DNA of 64,000 nucleotides. It comes from Cystobacter fuscus. GTDB taxonomy: Bacteria > Myxococcota > Myxococcia > Myxococcales > Myxococcaceae. Every line of letters begins with the position of its first letter. Positions within the stretch are counted from its first letter, which is position 1. The position numbers and the translations under genes are program-made. The notes under the pieces were generated by a model that was given only the letters and a program-made list of their open reading frames with translations, ran no database searches and was not told the DNA's origin. This document shows, piece by piece, positions 35,302 to 42,637 of this stretch. The stretch covers positions 2,976,001-3,040,000 of the forward strand of contig NZ_CP022098.1 in the NCBI RefSeq assembly GCF_002305875.1, in the 5' to 3' direction.

Positions 35302-36789
35302 ATGGTCAAGCCTCTATCGTATGCAACTCTCATCTCCCCTAAGCGAGTGCGTACCTCCTCGATTCCGAATCGCTCCTTGGCGACCGAGACCGATAGCGAC
35401 CATGGACGGGTCCTTTTTTCCACCGCCTGGAGGCGGTTGCAGCAAAAGGCCCAGGTCTTTCCCCTCGAAGACAACGCTGCGGTCCGTAGTCGGCTTACTC
35501 ACTCCATGGAGGTTTCCTACATTGGGCGCCTCATCGCTTTGGAAGTGATTGAGACGGCGCAACAGAAGAAACTATCCAGCTCCTGGGGACTGAAAGATCG
35601 AGAGATCCCGTTTCGAAACATTGTTGAGACGGCGTGCCTGACTCACGACATTGGCAATCCCCCGTTCGGTCATTTCGGAGAGCATGCAATCCGCGAATGG
35701 TTCGAGAAGCATGCGATTAATGCGCTGCGAGAGTCCATCAAAGGGCTAAAGGCCGCACAGCTTGCGATATTTAGGGATAAGCTTTTGCCGGACTTCACAA
35801 CGTTTGATGGTAACGCGCAGGGGCTTCGCATTCTAACGAAGCTGCAGTGGAATACCGACGAGTTCGGCCTCAACCTCACGCTTAGCCAGATTGCAGCCTT
35901 CCTTAAGTACGTGCGGCCTCCCTATATGAAGGCCAAGCCGAATCGGCCTTTCGAGAAGAAGCCTGGCTTCTTTTTTTCGGAGGAACCCATTGTGCGAGAG
36001 GCATGGAGAGTCCTTGGACTCAAGCAAGGACAGCGCCACCCACTCGCTTACATCATGGAAGCGTCTGATGATATCGCTTATTGCTTGAGCGACATCGAAG
36101 ATGCGCTCGAAAAAGGAATAACTGACGAAGAGCGGTTCCGAAACGCCCTTGAGAAGATCTGGCAAGATGAAGCCAGTAAGGCAGGGGTTTTGGCCACAAA
36201 CTTCCTGCCAGAGATCCTGAGAAAAGCTTGGGAAAGCGGAGCAAAGTCTCGTGCGAAAGGCGCTAGTTTTTTCACGTTCAAGACGAACTTTACTCGTGAA
36301 CTCACATCGAAGGCTGCCGAGCTTTACGTAGAGAACCACGATCAGATTCTGAATGGAACAGCCCAGTCTCTGCTCGAACTCTCAAAGCCGCACAAGGCTG
36401 CACTCGATTCACTCAAGGCTTATGCGCGTCGGAACATCTTCACGACAACGGACGCCGAACACCTTGAGCTCGCTGGATTCCAGGTCGTGAAGGGGCTTCT
36501 TGAGCACCTGCGTCCGTTGCTGGTTTTGCCAGCGGACAAATTTGCCACAATGGTCGATGGCAAGAAACTTTCGGGTTTCGACCTTGAACGTCGGCTGTTC
36601 AATCTCCTGCCGAAGAAACACCTGCTCGCATACGAAGAAGCGGTGCATGGGAAGCATCGGCCAGCCAAGGTCCCGTCCGAGTTGGTTGAATGGTTCGCCC
36701 GCGCCCACCTGATGGTGGACTTCATCTCCGGCATGACTGACCGGTATGCGCTTGAAACATACCAACTTCTCGCTGGAATCAAGGTGTAG
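35302..36789 (+). CDS. dgt: HD-domain dNTP triphosphohydrolase (dGTPase-like)
   Basis: A 495-residue enzyme expected to split dNTPs into deoxynucleosides and triphosphate. The HD metal site is complete: H67 in RLTHSMEV, H115-D116 in LTHDIGNPPFGHFGEH, and D256 in EASDDIAYCL. The N-terminus (SYATLISPKRVRTSSIPNRS, then SDHGRVLFSTAWRRLQQKAQ) fits dGTPase subfamily proteins, and the length is normal. TAAGG lies 4 bases before the ATG. Codon use and base composition are far more A+T-rich than the host genes on both sides, indicating transfer. The stop is two bases before the start of the primase-like gene, implying an operon. dGTPases that deplete nucleotide pools are known antiphage proteins; that role here is inferred. 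Confidence 0.93.
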   Translation: MVKPLSYATLISPKRVRTSSIPNRSLATETDSDHGRVLFSTAWRRLQQKAQVFPLEDNAAVRSRLTHSMEVSYIGRLIALEVIETAQQKKLSSSWGLKDREIPFRNIVETACLTHDIGNPPFGHFGEHAIREWFEKHAINALRESIKGLKAAQLAIFRDKLLPDFTTFDGNAQGLRILTKLQWNTDEFGLNLTLSQIAAFLKYVRPPYMKAKPNRPFEKKPGFFFSEEPIVREAWRVLGLKQGQRHPLAYIMEASDDIAYCLSDIEDALEKGITDEERFRNALEKIWQDEASKAGVLATNFLPEILRKAWESGAKSRAKGASFFTFKTNFTRELTSKAAELYVENHDQILNGTAQSLLELSKPHKAALDSLKAYARRNIFTTTDAEHLELAGFQVVKGLLEHLRPLLVLPADKFATMVDGKKLSGFDLERRLFNLLPKKHLLAYEEAVHGKHRPAKVPSELVEWFARAHLMVDFISGMTDRYALETYQLLAGIKV

Positions 36790-36791
36790 AG

Positions 36792-37394
36792 ATGACCATC
36801 GGCGAGACACACCCCTCGGCAAAGGTCATAGAATTCGCGCGCACTCTCGGAAGCGGCACTTCCTTCGAACTGAGTTACTACAACTACAAGCCTCAATCGC
36901 TACTTGATGAGCGCCGAACTTTCAGGATCGCCGCGAAAGACCTGAACGAGAAGAAGGTCGCCGAGTTTCTTTCAAACCTTCGCCCAAACGAAGAGCTTGC
37001 TTTTCACTCAACAATAATTGTTGGCACCAGAAGGCGACTGCACCTACCCTTGATCGACTTCGCTGGAAAACTTGAAAACGAATCCCTCTCGCTGGTCGAG
37101 CAAATACTTGGCGCGAAGCTCTTCCAGGCTCTTCTGCTGTATCAGAGTGGGCGTTCGTTTCACGGGTACGTGTTTCGACCTCTCACAGGGGCCGAATGGA
37201 TCAGGTTCATGGGCAGCCTCTTGCTGATGAACCTCCCTGGACAGCCCCCAATTTCCGATGCGCGGTGGATCGGCCATCGACTTCGAGCTGGCTTTGCTTC
37301 ACTGAGGTGGAGCAGAAACACACCTCAATATCTCGCTTATCCGACGCTGGTGTCTGCGACATTACCGGGCTTCGCGAAATCGCCTCAGTGCTGA
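36792..37394 (+). CDS. Archaeo-eukaryotic-primase-like small protein
   Basis: A 200-residue protein starting two bases after the dNTPase stop. Three features match the archaeo-eukaryotic primase (AEP) fold in order: D89 in LHLPLIDFAGK (motif I), SFH at 122-124 in SGRSFHGYVF (the sxH motif II), and D156-ARWIGHRL followed by FASLRWSRNTPQYLAYPTLV (motif III region). Only one Asp is evident in motif I where polymerases have two, so it resembles the 'primase 1D-like' group and may bind nucleotides without full primase activity. It shares the foreign composition of the dNTPase gene. Pairing a dNTP-destroying enzyme with a nucleotide-binding AEP-like partner suggests a sensor-effector defence unit, which is inference. 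Confidence 0.72.
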   Translation: MTIGETHPSAKVIEFARTLGSGTSFELSYYNYKPQSLLDERRTFRIAAKDLNEKKVAEFLSNLRPNEELAFHSTIIVGTRRRLHLPLIDFAGKLENESLSLVEQILGAKLFQALLLYQSGRSFHGYVFRPLTGAEWIRFMGSLLLMNLPGQPPISDARWIGHRLRAGFASLRWSRNTPQYLAYPTLVSATLPGFAKSPQC

Positions 37395-37466
37395 GCTGGC
37401 GGAATCCCACCGGCTCCCCCAAGCGGAAGACGGCTCCCTGTAAGAGTTCCGTTGCCAGGACTCCTC

Positions 37467-37525
37467 CCAGCAAACAGGCATGCGGCTGCTCGGATCGTCT
37501 TTCCAGCAAGCAGGTATGCGGCAGC
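37467..37525. repeat. Imperfect 23-bp direct repeat
   Basis: CCAGCAAACAGGCATGCGGC at 37467 recurs as CCAGCAAGCAGGTATGCGGC at 37503, the match continuing three more bases with one change. Only two copies are present, 36 bp apart, so it is not a CRISPR array. Confidence 0.75.
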
Positions 37526-37668
37526 ACCCTTATTAGGAAAGTCGATTTGTTCCAGCAGGTCGAAGCTGTCTCGGCGGGATCGCTGCTCGCACTCAACAAA
37601 GGGGTGAAGGGGACCAAAAAAGGACCAAACCGAACGGACGCGCCTGGACCCGTCCGGACAGATGGGCG

Positions 37669-37693
37669 CCCCGTTTTCAGAGGGAAAACGGGG
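37669..37693. terminator. Perfect 10-bp hairpin between convergent genes
   Basis: CCCCGTTTTC pairs with GAAAACGGGG around a five-base loop. It lies 275 bp after the primase-like gene and 92 bp beyond the recQ stop, so it could end transcription of either or both. No T-tract follows. Confidence 0.45.
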
Positions 37694-37784
37694 GGGATGC
37701 CTCTGGCCCTGAGGGAAGGCGGCTCCGCCTTTAGCGGCTTCGCTTCCCGCCGCCTTCACGTTCGGGCTCAGAACCCCACCTTTG

Positions 37785-39854
37785 TCAGGAGCGTGAACTC
37801 CGGGAGCCCTTGCGGACGCGGGGTGGGGTGGGGGCCACGGCGATGGGCTCGTGGCCCGCGGCGCGCGCCATGAGGCAGATCTCCACCACCTTGACGCCGA
37901 AGCGCTCCCAGCGGCTCTCCCCCGTGCCCTTCACCGCGAGGAAGGCCTCGCGCTCGATGGGCAGCGCCGCGGCCAGCCCGCGCAGCGTCTCGTCGTTGAA
38001 GATGATGAAGGGCGGTACCTGGAGGTCCTTCGCGAGCTCCTTGCGCCAGCGCCTCAGCTCCGTGGCGGCCAGCTCGCTGTAGCCCTCGGGCCGGCCCGGC
38101 GCGAGCGTCGGCGTGGCCCGGGGCGCGGTGGACGAGCGCCCCATGCCCTCCAGCCGCTGCAGCCGGCTGCCCGCGCACCGGTCGCAGTTGCCGCACGTGG
38201 CCTCCACGTCCTGCTGCCCGAAGTAGTCGAGGATGAAGGCGCGGCGGCACCGCTTGGTGTACGCGTAGTCCGTCATCTTCTTGAGGTGCATCAGCGAGCG
38301 CCGCTCCTGCTCGCGCACCTTGCTCAAGTCCACCCCCAGCTCGCGAAAGGGCACCTGCTCCAGCGCCCGGATGGTCCGCCCGGAGAAGGGCCGGCGCACC
38401 TTCACCGCCCCCGCGCGCTCCAACAGCTTGAGCGCGTGCTGGATGTCCTCCGAGGACAGGCCCGTGCGCCGCGCGAGGATGGGCAGTTGCGTGGTGGCCG
38501 AGCGCCCCACGGGAAACGTCTCCAGGAACGAGGCGAGCAGCCGCCGCGCGTCCGGCGCATGTGGCTGGGTCGTGGGCGCCTTGTCCGTGAGCGTAATCCC
38601 GTACTCGCCCTCGCCACGGCTGCCACGCTCCACCTTTCCCTCGCGCTCCAGGATGCGCAGCGCGGCGGAGATCTCGAACTCGCTCGCCCCCGTCTGGGCC
38701 GCCAGCACGTGCAGGCCCTTGTCGTACTCGGGCACCTCGCGCAGCACGTTCCACAAATCCGAGATGACGGCCTCCGAGGGGTGGTTGCCCTCGATGAGCC
38801 GCTCCTGCGTGTACACGTCCGCGTGGTTGAAGAGCAGCGCGGCGAAGGCGGGGCCCCGGTCCCGGCCCGCGCGGCCGATCTCCTGGTAGTACGCCTCCAC
38901 CGCCTTGGGGATGTTCGCGTGCGCCACGAAGCGGATGTCCGGCTTGTCGATGCCCATGCCGAAGGCGTTGGTGGCCACCGCCACCGCGTCCTTGCCGGAC
39001 ATGAACTCGTCCTGGGCCCGGCGCCGCGCGTCGTCGTCCATGCCCGCGTGGTAGAGGATGGCGTTCACCCCCCGCTCGCACAGCGCCGAGTGCGTGTTCT
39101 CCGCCGACTTGCGCGTGGAGCAGTAGATGATGCCGCTGCCCCCCAGCTTCGCCAGCCCCGCGCACGCCCGGCGCTTGTCCTCGTCCCCGCCGACGTCGAA
39201 CACCTCCAGGAAGAGGTTGGGCCTGTCGAAGCCCTCGGCGAACACCTGCGGGTCCTTCATCAACAACGAGCGCACGATGTCGTCGCGCACCTCCGGCGTG
39301 GCCGTGGCCGTGAGCGCCACCGTGCGCGGCGGCCGCAGGCGCTTGCGCACCTGGCCCAGTTGCGCGTAGTCCGGCCGGAAGTCATGGCCCCACTGCGAGA
39401 TGCAGTGCGCCTCGTCCACCGCGAGCAGATCCACTCCCACCTGGGTCAGCGCGTCCAGGAAGCTCGGGCTGCGAAAGCGCTCCGGCGCCACGTAGACGAG
39501 CTTGAACTCGCCCGCGCGCAGGCGCCGCAGGCGGTCGGCGCGATCCATGTCCGACAGCGACGAGTTGATGAACGTGGCGGAGATGCCTCGCGCGGTGAGC
39601 TGCTCCACCTGATCCTTCATCAGCGCGATGAGCGGGGAGATGACGAGCGTCACCCCGGGCAGCAGCATCGCCGGGAGCTGGTAGCACAGGCTCTTGCCCG
39701 CCCCCGTGGGCATCACCACCACCGTGTTGCGCCCGCTGAGCACGGAGCTGATGACCTGCGCCTGCCCCGGGCGGAACTCGGTCAGGCCGAAATGGCGGAC
39801 CAATCCCTCCTGGGCTTGCTCGAAATGGGGCAGGTCCACCGGCATCCGTCGCAT
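37785..39854 (-). CDS. recQ: RecQ family ATP-dependent DNA helicase
   Basis: A 689-residue 3'-5' DNA helicase for recombination and fork repair. Walker A is MPTGAGKSLCYQLPA, motif II DEAHCISQWGHDFR, then LTATATPEVRDDI and YYQEIGRAGRDR (motif VI). The RecQ zinc-binding cysteines appear at CRRAFILDYFGQ followed by CGNCDRC. A winged-helix region lies before them in an unusual order and an HRDC domain closes the protein (ELAKDLQVPPFIIFND, LRGLAAALPI). Two or more extra helices between the helicase core and the zinc site make it longer than E. coli RecQ (609). ATG at 39854 has GAAGGA about 10 bases ahead; a TTG two codons earlier is possible. It starts 2 bp after the DUF3006 gene. Confidence 0.94.
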   Translation of the reverse strand: MRRMPVDLPHFEQAQEGLVRHFGLTEFRPGQAQVISSVLSGRNTVVVMPTGAGKSLCYQLPAMLLPGVTLVISPLIALMKDQVEQLTARGISATFINSSLSDMDRADRLRRLRAGEFKLVYVAPERFRSPSFLDALTQVGVDLLAVDEAHCISQWGHDFRPDYAQLGQVRKRLRPPRTVALTATATPEVRDDIVRSLLMKDPQVFAEGFDRPNLFLEVFDVGGDEDKRRACAGLAKLGGSGIIYCSTRKSAENTHSALCERGVNAILYHAGMDDDARRRAQDEFMSGKDAVAVATNAFGMGIDKPDIRFVAHANIPKAVEAYYQEIGRAGRDRGPAFAALLFNHADVYTQERLIEGNHPSEAVISDLWNVLREVPEYDKGLHVLAAQTGASEFEISAALRILEREGKVERGSRGEGEYGITLTDKAPTTQPHAPDARRLLASFLETFPVGRSATTQLPILARRTGLSSEDIQHALKLLERAGAVKVRRPFSGRTIRALEQVPFRELGVDLSKVREQERRSLMHLKKMTDYAYTKRCRRAFILDYFGQQDVEATCGNCDRCAGSRLQRLEGMGRSSTAPRATPTLAPGRPEGYSELAATELRRWRKELAKDLQVPPFIIFNDETLRGLAAALPIEREAFLAVKGTGESRWERFGVKVVEICLMARAAGHEPIAVAPTPPRVRKGSRSSRS

Positions 39855-39856
39855 CT

Positions 39857-40174
39857 TCAATATTCCTTCCGCCTCGTCAACGACTCAGGGGCTCCTGAGT
39901 CCAGGTCCAGCCCGTCAGGTACGCTGACGGCCAGACGGGCCCGCCACTCGGCCACCTCCCGCGCGAGCCTCGCTCCCAACTCCGCGTCCCCGCGGCCCTC
40001 GCGCACCACGTCTCCTTCCCGGACGTCCCGGGGCAGCGTGGCGCGCGGCACCACCCGCGCCTCGCCGCCCCCCACCGGGACGACCTGCGCCACCTCGTCC
40101 TCCAACACCTCCACCTGCACCGCTCCTTCCGGCGTGCCACACGCCACCCCACCCAGCGCTCCCATGAGCCTCAT
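39857..40174 (-). CDS. DUF3006-like small protein
   Basis: A 105-residue protein whose ATG overlaps the radC stop codon (ATGA at 40171-40174), with GGGAGAG just ahead. The first part (GAVQVEVLEDEVAQVV, ATLPRDVREGDVVREG) is the compact beta barrel of DUF3006 proteins, often found beside envelope or DNA genes with unknown function. The C-terminal half is a short helix and tail. Overlap with radC and a 2-bp gap to recQ show a tightly translated three-gene operon. Confidence 0.82.
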   Translation of the reverse strand: MRLMGALGGVACGTPEGAVQVEVLEDEVAQVVPVGGGEARVVPRATLPRDVREGDVVREGRGDAELGARLAREVAEWRARLAVSVPDGLDLDSGAPESLTRRKEY

Positions 40175-40941
40175 CCACGCTCTCCCGCCATGTCCCATGA
40201 CGCCTTCTCCCCGCCCACCCGTGGCAGTTCCCCCCGCTCCACCAGCGAGCTGTAGCTCCCATCCCCAATCACCACGTGATCCAACACCTTGATGCCCAGC
40301 ACCCGGCCCGCCTCGATGAGCTGGGCGGTGAGGCTCAAGTCCTGTCCGGAGGGTTCCGGATCTCCCGAGGGATGGTTGTGCGCCAGCACGATGGCCGTGG
40401 CGCGCGAGGTGATGGCCGCGGCGAACACCTCGCGCGGATCCACCATGCACGCGTTGATGGTGCCCTCGGCCACCCGGGCGTCCAGCAGCAGCACGTTGCG
40501 CGCGTTGAAGCACAGCACGTGGAAGACCTCGCGTCGCAGCGCGCTCAGGTGCGGCGCCAGGTACGTGGAGATCTCCCTCGGGGTGCGCAGCCGCGGCCGG
40601 CGCTCACGGACGCGCTGCGCCCGGCGTCCCCACTCCAGCGCCGCCAGCACCTGGGCCGTGCGCGCCGCGCCCATTCCGGGTCGCGCGCTCAGCTCCCGCG
40701 GCTCCTGCTGCACCAGCGCCTTGAGTCCCCCCTGCATGGCGAGCAGGGTCTCCGCCAGCGCTCGCATGCGCGCTCCCCCTCCCAACAACACACCCAGGAG
40801 TTCCGGGTCGGTGAGGGCCGACGCCCCCAACCGGAAGAGACGCTCCCGGGCGTCATCCACCTCCCCGGGCCTGTCCCTCACCGACCCCTCCCCCGCGGAG
40901 ACCTCCCGCCCCACCGCCGCCAACACCGCCCGCCGTTCCAT
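40171..40941 (-). CDS. radC: RadC family JAB/MPN-domain protein
   Basis: A 256-residue protein. An N-terminal helix-hairpin-helix-like part (LGASALTDPELLGVLLGGG, LSARPGMGAARTAQVLAAL) precedes the JAMM domain with HNHPSGDPEPS and the downstream Asp of the metalloprotease-like site. The RadC name comes from an early link to DNA repair that has been questioned; the biochemical role remains undefined. The ATG at 40941 is preferred because GGAGG lies about 10 bases ahead; a second ATG nine codons upstream is possible. It heads the radC-DUF3006-recQ operon. Confidence 0.92.
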   Translation of the reverse strand: MERRAVLAAVGREVSAGEGSVRDRPGEVDDARERLFRLGASALTDPELLGVLLGGGARMRALAETLLAMQGGLKALVQQEPRELSARPGMGAARTAQVLAALEWGRRAQRVRERRPRLRTPREISTYLAPHLSALRREVFHVLCFNARNVLLLDARVAEGTINACMVDPREVFAAAITSRATAIVLAHNHPSGDPEPSGQDLSLTAQLIEAGRVLGIKVLDHVVIGDGSYSSLVERGELPRVGGEKASWDMAGERG

Positions 40942-41098
40942 CCCGCCCTCCCTCCGCGTGCCGAGCATTGAGCAACGCGCGTGCCGCGGGCCGCTCCACT
41001 GGAGGGGAAGCGGGCCTCCGTCTCGTCTTCACGCGAGTGGCTCGTCTCCGGGATGGGGGTGGGGGACTGGCCCTCCTCCCGGGGGGCCATACCGGCCT

Positions 41099-41148
41099 CG
41101 TCCCCGCCAGGGCATACTGGCGGGGACGTGTGCCGGACCTTCCGGCAC
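41099..41148 (+). promoter_or_regulatory. Two consecutive perfect hairpins in the leader of the ChaN-like gene
   Basis: CGTCCCCGCCAG (41099-41110) pairs perfectly over 12 bp with CTGGCGGGGACG (41117-41128) around GGCATA. Directly after it, GTGCCGGA (41130-41137) pairs with TCCGGCAC (41141-41148). The second hairpin ends about 5 bases before the ribosome site GGGAGG of the next gene. They could attenuate or control translation, or form a protein-binding site between the divergent radC and lipoprotein genes. Confidence 0.6.
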
Positions 41149-41167
41149 GCCGGGAGGACGTCCTGAC

Positions 41168-42571
41168 ATGAGACGAAGCGTCTGGGGCTGGCTGTGGCTG
41201 CTCGTGGTGGTGTCGGGGTGCACCTCGCGCTTCGTGGACTTCGCCCCCGACGAGGAGGCCATCTACGCGCAGCCCATCGACGAGGTGTGGCCCCAGGTGC
41301 GTGCGTACTTCCGGGCCAACGGGTTCGCCTTCCGGGAGGTGCCGGGCGGGGCCTCGCTGGAGACGGAGTGGCGCGAGGAGTTCGCGGGCTCGAGGGTGTC
41401 GGCCTACTGGCACCGCTATCTGGTCACCGCGCGGCCCGAGGGGCCCCACCGTTGCAAGCTCGTCATCACCCGCGAATCGCGCAGCGTCAACAAGGCCCTG
41501 AAGGCGCCGGGCAGCGAGCTGCTCTGGGTCGTGGACGGGCGGACCAATGACAACCCCTCGGGCATTGGCAGCCCCATGGCCGCCATGCTGGCGCAGCAGC
41601 AGTCGGATGAAGCCGTCGTGCTCGTGGGCGAGTCCCAGCAGAGCGCGCGCGACCTCGTCCTGGAGTGGAAGGTCTTCCGGAAGATCTCCCCGGTGATCGC
41701 TCGCGAGAAGAAGACGTCCAGTGCCAGCCCCGACGTGGAGGTGATGAAGGACGCGATGGTGGAGTGTGGCGTCCCCATCCTCGGACTGGGCCGGTTGGCG
41801 CGGGCCGGCAACGTGGTGTTGCTGGGCGAGGTGCATGGCACGCAGCAGGTGCCCCACTTCGTCGCCCAGAGCGCGTGCCAGGTGGCCACCCAGGCCATCC
41901 CCGTGACGGTGGGGGTGGAGGTGCCCGCCGGCAACCAGGCGCGGCTGGAGACGTTCCTCGCCAGCGAGGGAGGGGAGGAGGACTGGGCGAAGTTGATGGA
42001 GAGCCCCTTCTGGCGCAGCCCCTACCCGGATGGCCGCAACAGCGAGGCGGTGGCCTATCTCCTCGAGGCCCTGCGCAAGCTGCGCGCCCAGGGGATGGAC
42101 GTGCGTCTCTTCGCTTATGACCACCCAGCCCTGGAGGGCGAGGCGCGCGAGGAGGCCATGGCCCGGACGGTGCTGGAGGTGGCCGCCGCGTCACCCGGCC
42201 GGGCGCTGCTGGTGGTGAGTGGCAATCTGCACCCGCGCCAGGTCCAGGGCCTGCCCTGGAACCGGGACTACCAGCCCATGGGGCTGCGCGTCGCGCGGGA
42301 GCGGCGTGACGTGCACTCGCTGGACGTGGCCTACAAGAGCGGCACGGTGTGGATCTGCGCCGTGGGGCCGGAGCAGAAGCTGGACTGTGGCGTGAAGCCC
42401 GCCCGCGGCCAGGACAACGGAGATCGCTACTTCGTCCAGCTTTTCAACGGACTCAATGACCAGGGCTACCACGGCATCTTCTATGTGGGTGAGGTCTCGG
42501 CCTCGATGCCGGCCGTGTTCCAGGGGATGGAGCCGGCGGGGGACGTACGCGCCACCTCGTCTGGCAGGTAA
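41168..42571 (+). CDS. Lipoprotein with BamC-like and ChaN/Tiki-like domains
   Basis: A 467-residue lipoprotein: signal MRRSVWGWLWLLVVVSGC with lipobox VSGC (C18). Residues about 35-170 (PIDEVWPQVRAYFRANGFAF, AYWHRYLVTARPEGPHRCKLV) resemble the domain found in outer-membrane lipoproteins such as BamC. Residues about 205-400 begin with NVVLLGEVHGTQQVPHFV and VGVEVPAGNQARLETFL, the GExH start of the ChaN/Tiki/EreA-like superfamily, and go on to LLVVSGNLHPRQVQG. This superfamily includes haem-binding and metalloprotease-like proteins. The fusion is unusual. The ribosome site GGGAGG lies about 10 bases before the ATG, after the two hairpins. Confidence 0.82.
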   Translation: MRRSVWGWLWLLVVVSGCTSRFVDFAPDEEAIYAQPIDEVWPQVRAYFRANGFAFREVPGGASLETEWREEFAGSRVSAYWHRYLVTARPEGPHRCKLVITRESRSVNKALKAPGSELLWVVDGRTNDNPSGIGSPMAAMLAQQQSDEAVVLVGESQQSARDLVLEWKVFRKISPVIAREKKTSSASPDVEVMKDAMVECGVPILGLGRLARAGNVVLLGEVHGTQQVPHFVAQSACQVATQAIPVTVGVEVPAGNQARLETFLASEGGEEDWAKLMESPFWRSPYPDGRNSEAVAYLLEALRKLRAQGMDVRLFAYDHPALEGEAREEAMARTVLEVAAASPGRALLVVSGNLHPRQVQGLPWNRDYQPMGLRVARERRDVHSLDVAYKSGTVWICAVGPEQKLDCGVKPARGQDNGDRYFVQLFNGLNDQGYHGIFYVGEVSASMPAVFQGMEPAGDVRATSSGR

Positions 42572-42637
42572 CCACTCCCGGGTGCGGACCCCGCGTTTCT
42601 CCTGGCGGGGCCCAGCCGGGACGCTAGCCTGGAGGGG

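Larger units (their letters stand above)
37395..37784. other. Right flank of the island with hairpins and repeats
   Basis: This 390-bp gap lies between the convergent primase-like and recQ genes and has no credible gene. It contains an imperfect 23-bp direct repeat (37467-37489 and 37503-37525), a 10-bp perfect hairpin at 37669-37693, and a small hairpin AAGGCG-GCTC-CGCCTT at 37716-37731. These may be terminators and remnants of the event that placed the island beside recQ. Confidence 0.5.

Noticed and set aside
37467-37525. Possible CRISPR repeats
   Set aside because: Only two imperfect 23-bp copies with a 13-bp gap, no array and no cas gene.
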